NCBI GenBank assembly: GCA_020047885.1
Contig: JAIFNF010000183.1
Coordinates: 1-8,338, forward strand
Length of the DNA: 8,338 nucleotides
Reading direction: 5' to 3'
Source: Gammaproteobacteria bacterium
GTDB lineage: Bacteria > Pseudomonadota > Gammaproteobacteria > Competibacterales > Competibacteraceae
Of the stretch, positions 1 to 6,550 are shown piece by piece (the stretch's first letter is position 1; each line of letters begins with the position of its first letter). The translations under genes and the position numbers were made by a program. The notes under the pieces are model-generated. The model was given only the letters and a program-made list of their open reading frames with translations, ran no database searches and was not told the origin of the DNA.

Positions 1-2
1 TT

Positions 3-560
3 GCGCACAACGCATTCCGCGAAGCGGCGGCGGTGGTCAATGAGTTGCGGGAAGAGGGTCAAGTGATGGAGAAGACCGTGGAAACCCAGGGCACCATCGG
101 CGATGATGAACAGATGGTGGTGTTCCTGCTGGTCAAGGAAGAATTCGGCGTACCCATTGACTCGGTGCAAGAGATCGTTCGGGTGCCGGAGCAGTTGACC
201 CATGTTCCCAAAGCGCCGGAGTTCATCGAAGGCGTGATCAACCTGCGCGGCACGGTGTTGCCGGTGGTCGATCAGCGGCGACGCTTTGGCCTGCCGACCA
301 TGGAGCGCAATGACCGGCAACGGATCATGGTGTTCATGATCAATGGCGTGCGCACCGGCTTTATTGTTGACTCGGTAAGCGAAGTGCTGAAAATTCCGCG
401 CCAAGCGATTGAAGAAGCGCCGCATCTGTCCGATGAAACCGCCCGGCTGATTCGGCGAGTCGCCAACCTTCAGCAGCAGAAACGCATGATCCTGCTGCTG
501 GATGTGGACAAACTGCTGGAAGGCGGTGAAGTCCACGCTCTGAAACAGGCGATGCGGTAA
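3..560 (+). CDS. cheW: CheW-like coupling protein, 5' end open (possible C-terminus of a chemoreceptor-CheW fusion)
   Basis: CheW-domain protein that would couple chemoreceptors to the kinase CheA in the cytoplasmic array. The CheW-like fold spans about nt 111-520. It carries the family signatures VQEIVRVPE, the [20 protein letters not shown] block and, later, [14 protein letters not shown], and it ends with LLLDVDKLL. The frame stays open upstream to the left edge. Residues encoded before the CheW fold ([21 protein letters not shown]) are helical with hydrophobic spacing, like the end of a chemoreceptor signalling coiled coil. The gene may therefore be the 3' part of a receptor-CheW fusion. 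The alternative is a free CheW starting at ATG 66, which has a purine-rich AGAGGG just upstream, or at GTG 33. The CheW identity is very secure; the true start is not. A REP-like palindrome follows the stop. Confidence 0.9.
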   Translation, partial: AHNAFREAAAVVNELREEGQVMEKTVETQGTIGDDEQMVVFLLVKEEFGVPIDSVQEIVRVPEQLTHVPKAPEFIEGVINLRGTVLPVVDQRRRFGLPTMERNDRQRIMVFMINGVRTGFIVDSVSEVLKIPRQAIEEAPHLSDETARLIRRVANLQQQKRMILLLDVDKLLEGGEVHALKQAMR

Positions 561-572
561 GCAAAGTCGCTA

Positions 573-620
573 CTCACTCCCCTCTCCCACCGGGAGAGGG
601 GTTGGGGGTGAGGGCGTTTT
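573..620. repeat. REP-like palindrome between cheW and cheB
   Basis: A perfect 10-bp inverted repeat, CCCCTCTCCC at 579-588 and GGGAGAGGGG at 592-601, closes on a 3-nt loop. An outer 5-bp arm, CTCAC 573-577 with GTGAG 608-612, adds to it across an asymmetric internal loop. Four T residues (617-620) follow. This CCCTCTCCC/GGGAGAGGG...GGGGTGAGGG type is a widely dispersed intergenic palindrome in proteobacteria, and its minus-strand reading gives the spurious peptide LTPNPSPGGRGE. It could attenuate or stabilise mRNA between cheW and cheB; the T run is short, so strong termination is doubtful. Confidence 0.75.
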
Positions 621-666
621 GCCAGCGCCTGAAATTGCAACCACCCAAACCTATCTCATACAAAAA

Positions 667-1740
667 ATGAGCAAAATCAAAGTCCTGATTGTTGATGACT
701 CCGCCCTGATGCGCAAGCATCTCACCCAGTTGTTCGAGAGCGAGGGCGATTTCACCATTCGCGCGGCCCGCACCGGCCTTGAAGCCCTGCACGAACTGCC
801 GGGGTTTGAGCCGGATGTTGTCACTCTGGACATCAACATGCCGGAGATGGACGGTCTGACGGCGCTCAGCCGGATCATGATCGAACATCCCTGCCCGGTG
901 ATCATGGTGTCCTCGCTGACCGAAAAGGGCGCACTGGCCACCCTGGAAGCGTTGAGCCTTGGCGCGGTGGACTACATCTGCAAACCCGGCGGCACCATCT
1001 CGCTCAGCATCGACGTCATTCACGCCGATCTGATCGCCAAGGTGCGCAGCGCGGCCAAAGCCAAAGTCCGCAAAACGCGTGGCCTGGCGGATCGCATCCG
1101 TCAGCAAAATCGCCTAACCAGCGAATCGATCGCCAAAAAACCGGAAGCGCGGCCGCGTGCGAACACCCCCATCGGCGTGGTAGTCATTGGCGTGTCCACG
1201 GGCGGTCCCCGCACCCTGGAAGAAATCCTGCCGCGCCTGCCGGCTGATTTCCCCTGGCCGGTGGTCGTCGCCCAGCACATGCCCGCCAATTTCACCGGTC
1301 CCTTCGCCAACCGCATGGGCACCCTGTGCAATATCCCGGTTCAGGAAGTGAAGAAGCCCACCCTGATCGAACCCGGCAACGTCTACATCGGGCGCGGCGG
1401 CGCGGATGTCATTCTCGGGCGGCGCCCCAACGGCATCGTCGCCCTATCGCAACCGGAAAATTCGGCTTACCTGTGGCATCCCTCGGTGGAACTGCTGGTG
1501 CGCAGCGCCCTGGAGCACTATCCGGCTGAACAGATTATCGGCGTGATGTTGACCGGGATGGGCTATGACGGCGCGGACGCCATGACCGAAGTCCGCCAGC
1601 GCGGCGGTCGCACCGTCGCAGAATCCGAAGAAACCGCGGTGGTGTTCGGGATGCCCGCCGAACTGATTAGCCGCAACGGTGCCACCGTCATCGCTCCCTG
1701 CGATCAGATCGCCAAACATGTGCTGCGCTGGCTGTATTAA
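667..1740 (+). CDS. cheB: CheB, chemoreceptor glutamate methylesterase/deamidase response regulator
   Basis: Phospho-activated enzyme that removes methyl groups from receptor glutamates (and deamidates glutamines), opposing CheR in adaptation. The 357-aa length is usual for the family. The N-terminal receiver has the acidic pair D10/D11, phospho-acceptor D55 (in LDINMPEMDG), S83 (in the MVSSLTE segment) and K106 (CKPGG). A charged linker covers about 128-167. The C-terminal esterase has the triad S177 (GVSTGGP), H204 (AQHMP) and D301 (MGYDGA), and the LTGMG block is present. ATG 667 is chosen because MSKIKVLIVDD is the normal CheB beginning. A TTG at 619 in the same frame lies in the REP-like repeat and would add 16 unlike residues. 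No clear ribosome site precedes 667. The HEAT-repeat gene follows 12 nt after the stop. Confidence 0.96.
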   Translation: MSKIKVLIVDDSALMRKHLTQLFESEGDFTIRAARTGLEALHELPGFEPDVVTLDINMPEMDGLTALSRIMIEHPCPVIMVSSLTEKGALATLEALSLGAVDYICKPGGTISLSIDVIHADLIAKVRSAAKAKVRKTRGLADRIRQQNRLTSESIAKKPEARPRANTPIGVVVIGVSTGGPRTLEEILPRLPADFPWPVVVAQHMPANFTGPFANRMGTLCNIPVQEVKKPTLIEPGNVYIGRGGADVILGRRPNGIVALSQPENSAYLWHPSVELLVRSALEHYPAEQIIGVMLTGMGYDGADAMTEVRQRGGRTVAESEETAVVFGMPAELISRNGATVIAPCDQIAKHVLRWLY

Positions 1741-1752
1741 AGGTACCCCAAC

Positions 1753-2385
1753 ATGACGCTCATCAAGAAACACGAAGCCACTGGCGACGCTCCTAAAGAG
1801 CACCGCCATCAATCCCGCGACCGGGCGGGTCTGCTGCAACAACTCGCAGCAGACGCCGCCGACCAGCGGCGCTGGGCAGCACTGGATCTAGCGATCTTTC
1901 CCGATGCGGCTGACGCGCTCTGCGACCGCCTGGAGCAGGAAACCCAAACGCCGGTGCGCGAGGCCATCCTGACCAGCCTGATCCAGATCGGCGGTAATCC
2001 GGTGGTCTGCGGGCTGATGCCACTGTTACACAGCGAGGATGCCGCGTTGCGTAACCAGGTCATCGAGGCTTTGCAGCAGTTACCCGAAGCCGTGTCGCCC
2101 TACATGGAACGGATGTTGGTGGATGAAGACACCGATTATCGGATTTTCGCTATCAATGTGCTGGCCAACCTGCGCCATCCCCAGGCTCCGGTCTGGCTCC
2201 AGGGCATCATCGAGCGCGATGACAATATCAACGCCTGCGCCGCGGCGGTCGATGGGCTGGCCGAGATCGGCACACCGGAGGCGATTCCGGCGCTGACAGC
2301 GCTACCCGAACGGTTCGCTGATGACCCGTTTATGCAGTTTTGCACCCAAACCGCCATTCGCCGGATTCAGGGCCATGGTGCCTGA
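1753..2385 (+). CDS. HEAT-repeat protein of the chemosensory cluster
   Basis: A 210-aa soluble, all-helical protein. After a polar N-terminus it shows about five tandem units of roughly 30 residues in the HEAT (PBS lyase HEAT-like) pattern. They begin near ADQRRWAALDLA, TPVREAILTSLIQIG, DAALRNQVIEALQQL, DTDYRIFAINVLANL and DNINACAAAVDGLAEIG; the last continues TPEAIPALTAL. Such repeats make curved protein-binding scaffolds. No catalytic motif, signal peptide or membrane segment is visible. AAAGG (1739-1743) sits 9 nt before the ATG. The gene lies 12 nt after cheB and its TGA is 30 nt before the preferred cheR start, so it should be in the same operon. Binding to CheB, CheR or receptors is an inference from position only. 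Confidence 0.85.
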   Translation: MTLIKKHEATGDAPKEHRHQSRDRAGLLQQLAADAADQRRWAALDLAIFPDAADALCDRLEQETQTPVREAILTSLIQIGGNPVVCGLMPLLHSEDAALRNQVIEALQQLPEAVSPYMERMLVDEDTDYRIFAINVLANLRHPQAPVWLQGIIERDDNINACAAAVDGLAEIGTPEAIPALTALPERFADDPFMQFCTQTAIRRIQGHGA

Positions 2386-2402
2386 ACCGTGCCTCCAGCC
2401 AC

Positions 2403-2407
2403 AGGAG
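2403..2407 (+). promoter_or_regulatory. Ribosome binding site fixing a TTG start for cheR
   Basis: AGGAG lies 8 nt before TTG 2416. The alternative in-frame GTG 2389, 3 nt after the previous stop, has no such site and would add nine residues (PPATGAIP type) that are not CheR-like. Confidence 0.7.
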
Positions 2408-2415
2408 CGATCCCC

Positions 2416-3261
2416 TTGAATGCGCCCGTGCCCCTCGCGATCACCGAAGAGGAATTCCAGAAATTCCGGGATTTTTTTTATCGGAAAACCGGTATCCATT
2501 TTGAGGAAAACAAGCGCTATTTTGTGGACAAGCGCCTGATCGACCGGATTCTGGCCACGAATAACACCAGCTTTCGTAATTATTTCGTCATGTTGCGTTT
2601 CGAGACCACAGGTAAGGAGCTGCAACAGCTTATCAATATCATGACGGTCAACGAAACCTATTTTTTCCGTGAAGAATATCAATTCACCTGCCTGGTGAAT
2701 TCGATCCTGAATGAACTGGTGACCCAAAAGCGGCCCAGTGAACCAATCCGGATCTGGTCGTTACCGAGTTCTTCCGGGGAGGAGCCGTATTCGCTGGCCA
2801 TTTATCTACTCGAATACTGGCCCAGGGTTGATGACTACAACATTGAACTGATTGCTTCGGACATCGATACGACCATGTTGGAGAAGGCGCGCCAGGGTTG
2901 TTACGACCAGCGGTCGATCGCCCATCTGCCGCCACCGTTGTTGCGCAAGTACTTCACCGCGCTGCCGGGCGGGACTTATCAGATCAACGATGACCTCCGC
3001 CAGTCGGTCGATTTTACCCAGGTCAACCTCTCCGACCTGGCGCAAATGCGCGCCTACCGCGATTTTGACGTGGTGTTCTGCCGCAACCTGTTGATCTATT
3101 TTGACGATACCTCGCGGCGTATTGCTGCCGAAACGCTGTTTAACGCCCTGCGCCCTGGTGGCTTTATCTGTCTGGGACATTCGGAATCCATGAGCCGCAT
3201 TACCCCGCTGTTCAAGGTTCGCAAGTTCCCGGAAGCCATCGTTTACCAAAAACCGCGATAG
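2416..3261 (+). CDS. cheR: CheR, SAM-dependent chemoreceptor methyltransferase
   Basis: Transfers methyl groups from S-adenosylmethionine to receptor glutamates, opposing CheB. From the TTG start (MNAPVPLAITEEEFQ) the protein has 281 residues, usual for CheR. The N-terminal helical domain covers about 8-75, followed by the family motif NETYFFRE (79-86). The SAM-binding glycine region is WSLPSSSGEEPYS (114-126); family members more often have a WSAACSTGEEPYS form, so this copy is slightly divergent. The conserved FCRNLLIYFD block includes N224, and LRPGGFICLGHSES lies near the end. No TPR extension is present. The downstream cheY begins 32 nt after the TAG stop. A GTG start at 2389 is possible but less likely. 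Confidence 0.95.
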   Translation: MNAPVPLAITEEEFQKFRDFFYRKTGIHFEENKRYFVDKRLIDRILATNNTSFRNYFVMLRFETTGKELQQLINIMTVNETYFFREEYQFTCLVNSILNELVTQKRPSEPIRIWSLPSSSGEEPYSLAIYLLEYWPRVDDYNIELIASDIDTTMLEKARQGCYDQRSIAHLPPPLLRKYFTALPGGTYQINDDLRQSVDFTQVNLSDLAQMRAYRDFDVVFCRNLLIYFDDTSRRIAAETLFNALRPGGFICLGHSESMSRITPLFKVRKFPEAIVYQKPR

Positions 3262-3293
3262 CCGCTGCGAGTCGCCATCGGGAGTGCTGAAAG

Positions 3294-3668
3294 ATGAAAA
3301 AGATTCTGGTTGTTGACGACGCCGCCACGGTGCGGATGTATTACCGGCAGGTGCTGGAAGCCGAGGGCTTCGCGGTTGAGGAAGCCGGCAACGGCTATGA
3401 GGGGCTGGAAAAGGCGCTGACTGACGCTTTCGATCTGTATATCGTGGATATCAACATGCCGAAAATGGATGGGTACACGCTGTTGCGGGCGATCCGTCAG
3501 GAGCCGACGATTTGCGCCACACCGGCGATCATGATTAGCACTGAAGGCCAGATTCAGGACGCCAACGCGGCTTACGCTGCCGGCGCCAATCTGTACTTCA
3601 ACAAACCGGTGCGCCCGGAGTCGCTGATCACCACAGTCCGCTTGTTGACCGGGGAGCGCCGCGCATGA
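3294..3668 (+). CDS. cheY: CheY-like single-domain response regulator (upstream of cheA)
   Basis: A 124-aa stand-alone receiver domain, expected to take phosphate from CheA. Residues in order: acidic pair D8/D9, phospho-acceptor D52 (VDINMPKMDG), S82 at the switch threonine position (MISTEG), Y101 at the switch aromatic position, and K104-P105 (FNKP). There is no output domain, so it acts by protein binding or as a phosphate sink. GGGAG (3280-3284) lies 9 nt before ATG. Its TGA overlaps the cheA ATG by 4 nt (ATGA at 3665-3668), implying translational coupling. It lies directly before the kinase, so it is the best candidate for the cognate partner. Whether it controls a flagellar motor cannot be read from this window. 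Confidence 0.95.
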   Translation: MKKILVVDDAATVRMYYRQVLEAEGFAVEEAGNGYEGLEKALTDAFDLYIVDINMPKMDGYTLLRAIRQEPTICATPAIMISTEGQIQDANAAYAAGANLYFNKPVRPESLITTVRLLTGERRA

Positions 3669-3952
3669 GTCCGTTACTGGCGCAATTTATCGCCGAAAGC
3701 CGCGATCAACTGGAAATGACCAGCGCCGGCCTGCTGGCGATTGAAAATAATCCCGAGGATCTCGACAAGCTCAACGAAATCTTCCGGGCGGTTCACACCA
3801 TCAAGGGCAGTTCCGGCCTGTTTGAAATCCGCCCGGTCACCATCCTGGTTCACGCCGCCGAAGATTTGCTCGACACCCTGCGTTCTCAGGAATTGCGCCT
3901 GAATCGGGGCATGATCGACCTGCTGCTGGACGCCTTTGATCAGGTCAACTGA
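3665..3952 (+). CDS. cheA: CheA N-terminal HPt (P1) domain, cut off by a frameshift
   Basis: Start of the chemotaxis histidine kinase. The 95 residues form a nearly complete P1 phosphotransfer domain. The phosphorylated histidine is H44 in AVHTIKGSSGLF, and the HAAEDLLDTLR helix and the final LLLDAFDQV helix follow. The frame then meets TGA at 3950-3952, while the rest of CheA continues one base further on in the +1 frame (see the 3936-6209 entry). GGGGAG (3651-3656) gives a good ribosome site and the ATG overlaps the cheY stop. As written, the cell would make a free HPt protein. A sequencing or assembly error, a true disruption, recoding, or a working split kinase all fit. Identity as the CheA N-terminus is firm; the state of the gene is not. 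Confidence 0.9.
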   Translation: MSPLLAQFIAESRDQLEMTSAGLLAIENNPEDLDKLNEIFRAVHTIKGSSGLFEIRPVTILVHAAEDLLDTLRSQELRLNRGMIDLLLDAFDQVN

Positions 3953-6209
3953 ATCCCTGCCGGATGAATTTGAAACCACCGCCCGCACCCTCAGTGCCCC
4001 GCTGCGGGCGTTCCTCGGTGACCGGCCACGGGATGAAGCGGCTCCAGCCGTCGCTGCGCCAACGTTCGCCGATCTGGACTGGCTGGGGCAACTGCTCGAA
4101 GACGACCGCGCCATTCTGTATGCACGGCTCGCGGGTACCGGTGCACGGCTCACGCTGTTCCGCTACACGCCCGACGCCCAATGCTTTTTCAGTGGCGAAG
4201 ACCCGTTCCATCTGGTGCGCCAGGCTTCGGGACTGGAACTGCTGGCCATGGGACCAACCCAACCCTGGCCACCGCTGGCCGAGATGGACGCCTATCAGTG
4301 CCTGCTCCGTTTCGAGGGCGTTGCCAGCGGCCCCTTTGCCGAACTGGCGACGCTGTTTCGCTATGTTCCTGATCAGATCATCCTGCTGGAAACGCCGCCG
4401 GAAGTACTGATTGTGCCGACGGGTCGCTGCGACGCCAATGCGGATTATGAGGGCTTTGTGGTCGAGGCGTTGTCGCTGGTCGATCAGGAAGACTGGGCTG
4501 CGCTGCGCGGTATCGCCGACGCTTTGCTGGAACACTGCGAGCCGGAGGCGTGGATCGCTTCGACGTTGCGCTGGCTGCGCCGACTGCTGGATCAATCGGC
4601 TGCCGATGTGACCCTTCGTCCCCTGCTGGAGGCGATGCGTACTCAGCAGGGACCGGACTGGCTGGCCATCCTGAGCGCCAGTGAGGCGGAAGCCGGTGGA
4701 TCGACCGCTGCGGCGTTCCATACACTGGCCGTACCCCGCGCCTTGAATGATGCCGAACGTAAGGCATTTCAGCACATCATCGCCGAGCAGTCCCGCATTC
4801 TGGAAATGCCCGTCGCGCCGGAAGCCTGGACAGGACGCCTGCTGTCCATCTGCACCGCGATTGGCAACAGTTTGCGGTATGCCGGGCGCGACCATCTGCT
4901 GGAAGAACTCGAAGAGCTTCGGGAGACCGCCCGCGAAACCCGGGATTCCGGTGCCTTGCGCAGTCTGTTGGCGCAGTTAACCGAAGCGGCCGACGAAGAA
5001 GCCGCGGAAAATGCGCCTGCGGCGATCGTGCAAAAGGCCAAACCCACGGAAGAACCGACGGGCAGCGAAAAGCAAGCGATCAAAACGCTCAAAATCGACC
5101 AGCACAAGGTTGACCGGCTGATGGATTTGATCGGCGAACTGGTCGTCGCCAAGAACAGCCTGCCCTACCTAGCGCAACGGGCGGAACGGGTCTATGGCAA
5201 TCGCGATCTGGCCCGCGAGATCAAGGAACAGTACGGGGTCATCAATCGCATCGCCCAGGATTTGCAAAGCGCGATCATGCAGGTGCGGATGATGCCGGTC
5301 GGCCATGTCTTCCAGCGCTTCCCCCGATTGGTGCGCGATTTATCCAAGAAGCTCGACAAGAAAATCCAGTTGATCGTGAGCGGGGAAGACACCGAAGCGG
5401 ATAAGAACATCATTGAAGGTTTGGCCGATCCGTTGATTCACATCCTGCGCAACAGCATCGACCATGGCGTTGAGCCGCCCGAGGAGCGGTTGCTACTGGG
5501 CAAGCCGGAAGACGGATCCATCCGCGTCAAGGCTTACCAGGACAACGACAGCGTCGCCATTGAAATCACCGATGACGGTCGGGGCATCAATGCCGCTGCG
5601 GTGCGGAACAAGGCGGTGCAGCGTGGATTAGTGAGCGCGGAACAGGCCGAGACCATGAGCGATCATGACGTTATCCAACTCATTTTCGCCCCCGGACTAT
5701 CCACCACGGAGCAGGTCTCGGACATTTCCGGGCGGGGCGTCGGGATGGATGTGGTGCGCACCTCGATCGAGAAAGTCGGCGGTACAGTAACCTTGCACAG
5801 TCAACTCGGCAAAGGTACTGATCTACGGCTCACCTTGCCGTTGTCCATGGCGGTCACGCACGTGATGGCGGTGGAGTTGGATGACAAACCGCTGGGGGTT
5901 CCCATGGATCTGGTGGTGGAAACGGTGCGGCTCCCCCCTTCAGCGATTTATTCCATCAAACATCGGGAAGCCTTTATGCTGCGCGATCAACTGGTGCCGC
6001 TGGTGGCCAGCGAGGCGGCCTTGGCGATCCTAGTGGTGCGGGTGCATGGTGAAAACGTGGGCATTGTGGTCGACGACTTCCGCGAAGGCATGGAAGTGAT
6101 TCTCAAACCCATGGAAGGCGTGCTGGGCAGTCTGCGGCAATACGCCGGCACCGCGTTGTTGGGCGACGGTTCGGTGATGCTGGTGATTAACCTGAAGGAG
6201 CTGATCTGA
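3936..6209 (+). CDS. cheA: CheA kinase body (linker, P3 dimerisation, P4 ATPase, P5 CheW-like), frameshifted from its HPt domain
   Basis: Remainder of the sensor kinase that phosphorylates the HPt histidine and passes phosphate to CheY and CheB. In frame from TTG 3936 there are 757 residues. A divergent region to about residue 375 includes FRYTPDAQCFFSGEDP (nt 4158-4206) and a long helical, acidic stretch. Dimerisation P3 begins at TLKIDQHKVDRLMDLIGELV (about nt 5085). P4 follows with N-box HILRNSIDHGVE, G1 DDGRGI, F-box FAPGLST, G2 GRGVGMDVV, and GKGTDLRL. P5, the CheW-like array domain, runs from about nt 5850 to the end. All ATP-binding boxes look intact. No ribosome site precedes TTG 3936, so independent translation looks poor; removing one base near 3944-3950 would join it to 3665-3949 as a CheA of about 847 residues. 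Confidence 0.92.
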   Translation: MIRSTESLPDEFETTARTLSAPLRAFLGDRPRDEAAPAVAAPTFADLDWLGQLLEDDRAILYARLAGTGARLTLFRYTPDAQCFFSGEDPFHLVRQASGLELLAMGPTQPWPPLAEMDAYQCLLRFEGVASGPFAELATLFRYVPDQIILLETPPEVLIVPTGRCDANADYEGFVVEALSLVDQEDWAALRGIADALLEHCEPEAWIASTLRWLRRLLDQSAADVTLRPLLEAMRTQQGPDWLAILSASEAEAGGSTAAAFHTLAVPRALNDAERKAFQHIIAEQSRILEMPVAPEAWTGRLLSICTAIGNSLRYAGRDHLLEELEELRETARETRDSGALRSLLAQLTEAADEEAAENAPAAIVQKAKPTEEPTGSEKQAIKTLKIDQHKVDRLMDLIGELVVAKNSLPYLAQRAERVYGNRDLAREIKEQYGVINRIAQDLQSAIMQVRMMPVGHVFQRFPRLVRDLSKKLDKKIQLIVSGEDTEADKNIIEGLADPLIHILRNSIDHGVEPPEERLLLGKPEDGSIRVKAYQDNDSVAIEITDDGRGINAAAVRNKAVQRGLVSAEQAETMSDHDVIQLIFAPGLSTTEQVSDISGRGVGMDVVRTSIEKVGGTVTLHSQLGKGTDLRLTLPLSMAVTHVMAVELDDKPLGVPMDLVVETVRLPPSAIYSIKHREAFMLRDQLVPLVASEAALAILVVRVHGENVGIVVDDFREGMEVILKPMEGVLGSLRQYAGTALLGDGSVMLVINLKELI
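3944..3952 (+). other. Frameshift site in cheA
   Basis: Upstream codons read D-A-F-D-Q-V-N then TGA (3950-3952). The +1 frame reads on as E-S-L-P-D-E-F-E, the expected CheA continuation. The new frame is open only from 3915, so the shift must lie in 3915-3949, most naturally next to the stop (AAC-T-GAA). No homopolymer longer than three bases is present there. The AAC TGA context does not resemble the CTT TGA recoding site of prfB. Confidence 0.8.
6195..6200 (+). promoter_or_regulatory. Ribosome binding site inside the cheA end, for the STAS-like gene
   Basis: A strong AAGGAG lies within the last cheA codons, 8 nt before ATG 6209. It decides this start over the in-frame ATG codons at 6221 and 6224 and supports coupled translation. 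Confidence 0.75.
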
Positions 6210-6457
6210 TGCCGATCAACATGATGAAAAACGTCGCCTGTTTCAAGGGCGTCTGCACCGTCGAGGAAGCCGAGCCGCTATTGCAATGGTTGCAGGATCA
6301 GCAACGCGCCAAGGTGAAATTGAAGGAATGCACGCATTTGCACACGGCGATCCTGCAAGTGTTACTGGCGGCCAAAGTGATGGTGACGCTGCCGCCGGAT
6401 GATCCCGACCTGGCACGATGGTTAATGCCCGCGTTGAAAAATGGGCGGTCAGGGTAG
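6209..6457 (+). CDS. Small STAS-like protein coupled to cheA
   Basis: An 82-aa soluble protein whose ATG overlaps the cheA TGA by one base (TGATG). The layout resembles a short STAS (anti-sigma-factor antagonist) fold: an N-terminal strand (MKNVACFKGVCTVEEAEPLL), a central strand ending in LKECTHLHTAILQVLLAA, where classical STAS proteins carry the phosphorylated D-S-S-G type loop, and a C-terminal helix (DLARWLMPALK). Here the loop reads C-T-H-L-H-T-A, so the usual serine is absent and the pocket is His/Thr-rich. No transmembrane segment is predicted by eye. I recall similar short proteins next to cheA in other proteobacteria, but their role is not established to my knowledge. Regulation of, or output from, the kinase is inferred from coupling only. 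The STAS assignment is moderate. Confidence 0.7.
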   Translation: MPINMMKNVACFKGVCTVEEAEPLLQWLQDQQRAKVKLKECTHLHTAILQVLLAAKVMVTLPPDDPDLARWLMPALKNGRSG

Positions 6458-6476
6458 CCGAATTCGGGAACGGGTC

Positions 6477-6550
6477 TGAATCACGGATTCAACGGATTAT
6501 GGGATGACAGGAAAAATCTGTGGAATCGGCATCATCCGTGGTAATCCCTG
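6477..6550. repeat. Repeat-like degenerate element at the convergent gene ends
   Basis: The stretch contains recurrent GGATT/AATCC words. A perfect TGAATC-ACG-GATTCA hairpin lies at 6477-6491. A longer imperfect inverted repeat links 6479-6500 (AATCACGGATTCAACGGATT) with 6521-6544 (GGAATCGGCATCATCCGTGG). It resembles dispersed 'CGGATT...ATCTGTGGAATC' repeats I recall from other proteobacterial genomes, but copy number cannot be tested here. It covers the end of the ATPase gene, including its stop codon, and lies 19 nt after the STAS-like stop, where it might act as a weak bidirectional hairpin. Confidence 0.45.

Noticed and set aside
619..666. TTG 619 as the cheB start.
   Set aside because: The added residues come from the repeat and spacer and do not resemble a receiver N-terminus; ATG 667 gives the normal beginning.
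574..1107. A minus-strand frame of 177 codons ending in LTPNPSPGGRGE.
   Set aside because: The ending is the known spurious translation of the REP-like palindrome and the rest is antisense to cheB.
3936..3952. Programmed +1 frameshift of the prfB type in cheA.
   Set aside because: AAC TGA allows poor re-pairing after a +1 slip and no SD-like stimulator lies at the right distance, so programmed recoding is not favoured, though not excluded.
3945..4895. A 316-codon minus-strand open frame across the cheA interior.
   Set aside because: It lies opposite the plus-strand kinase body, which continues into clear P3-P5 domains. Long antisense frames are common in GC-rich genes, and the peptide has no recognisable domain.
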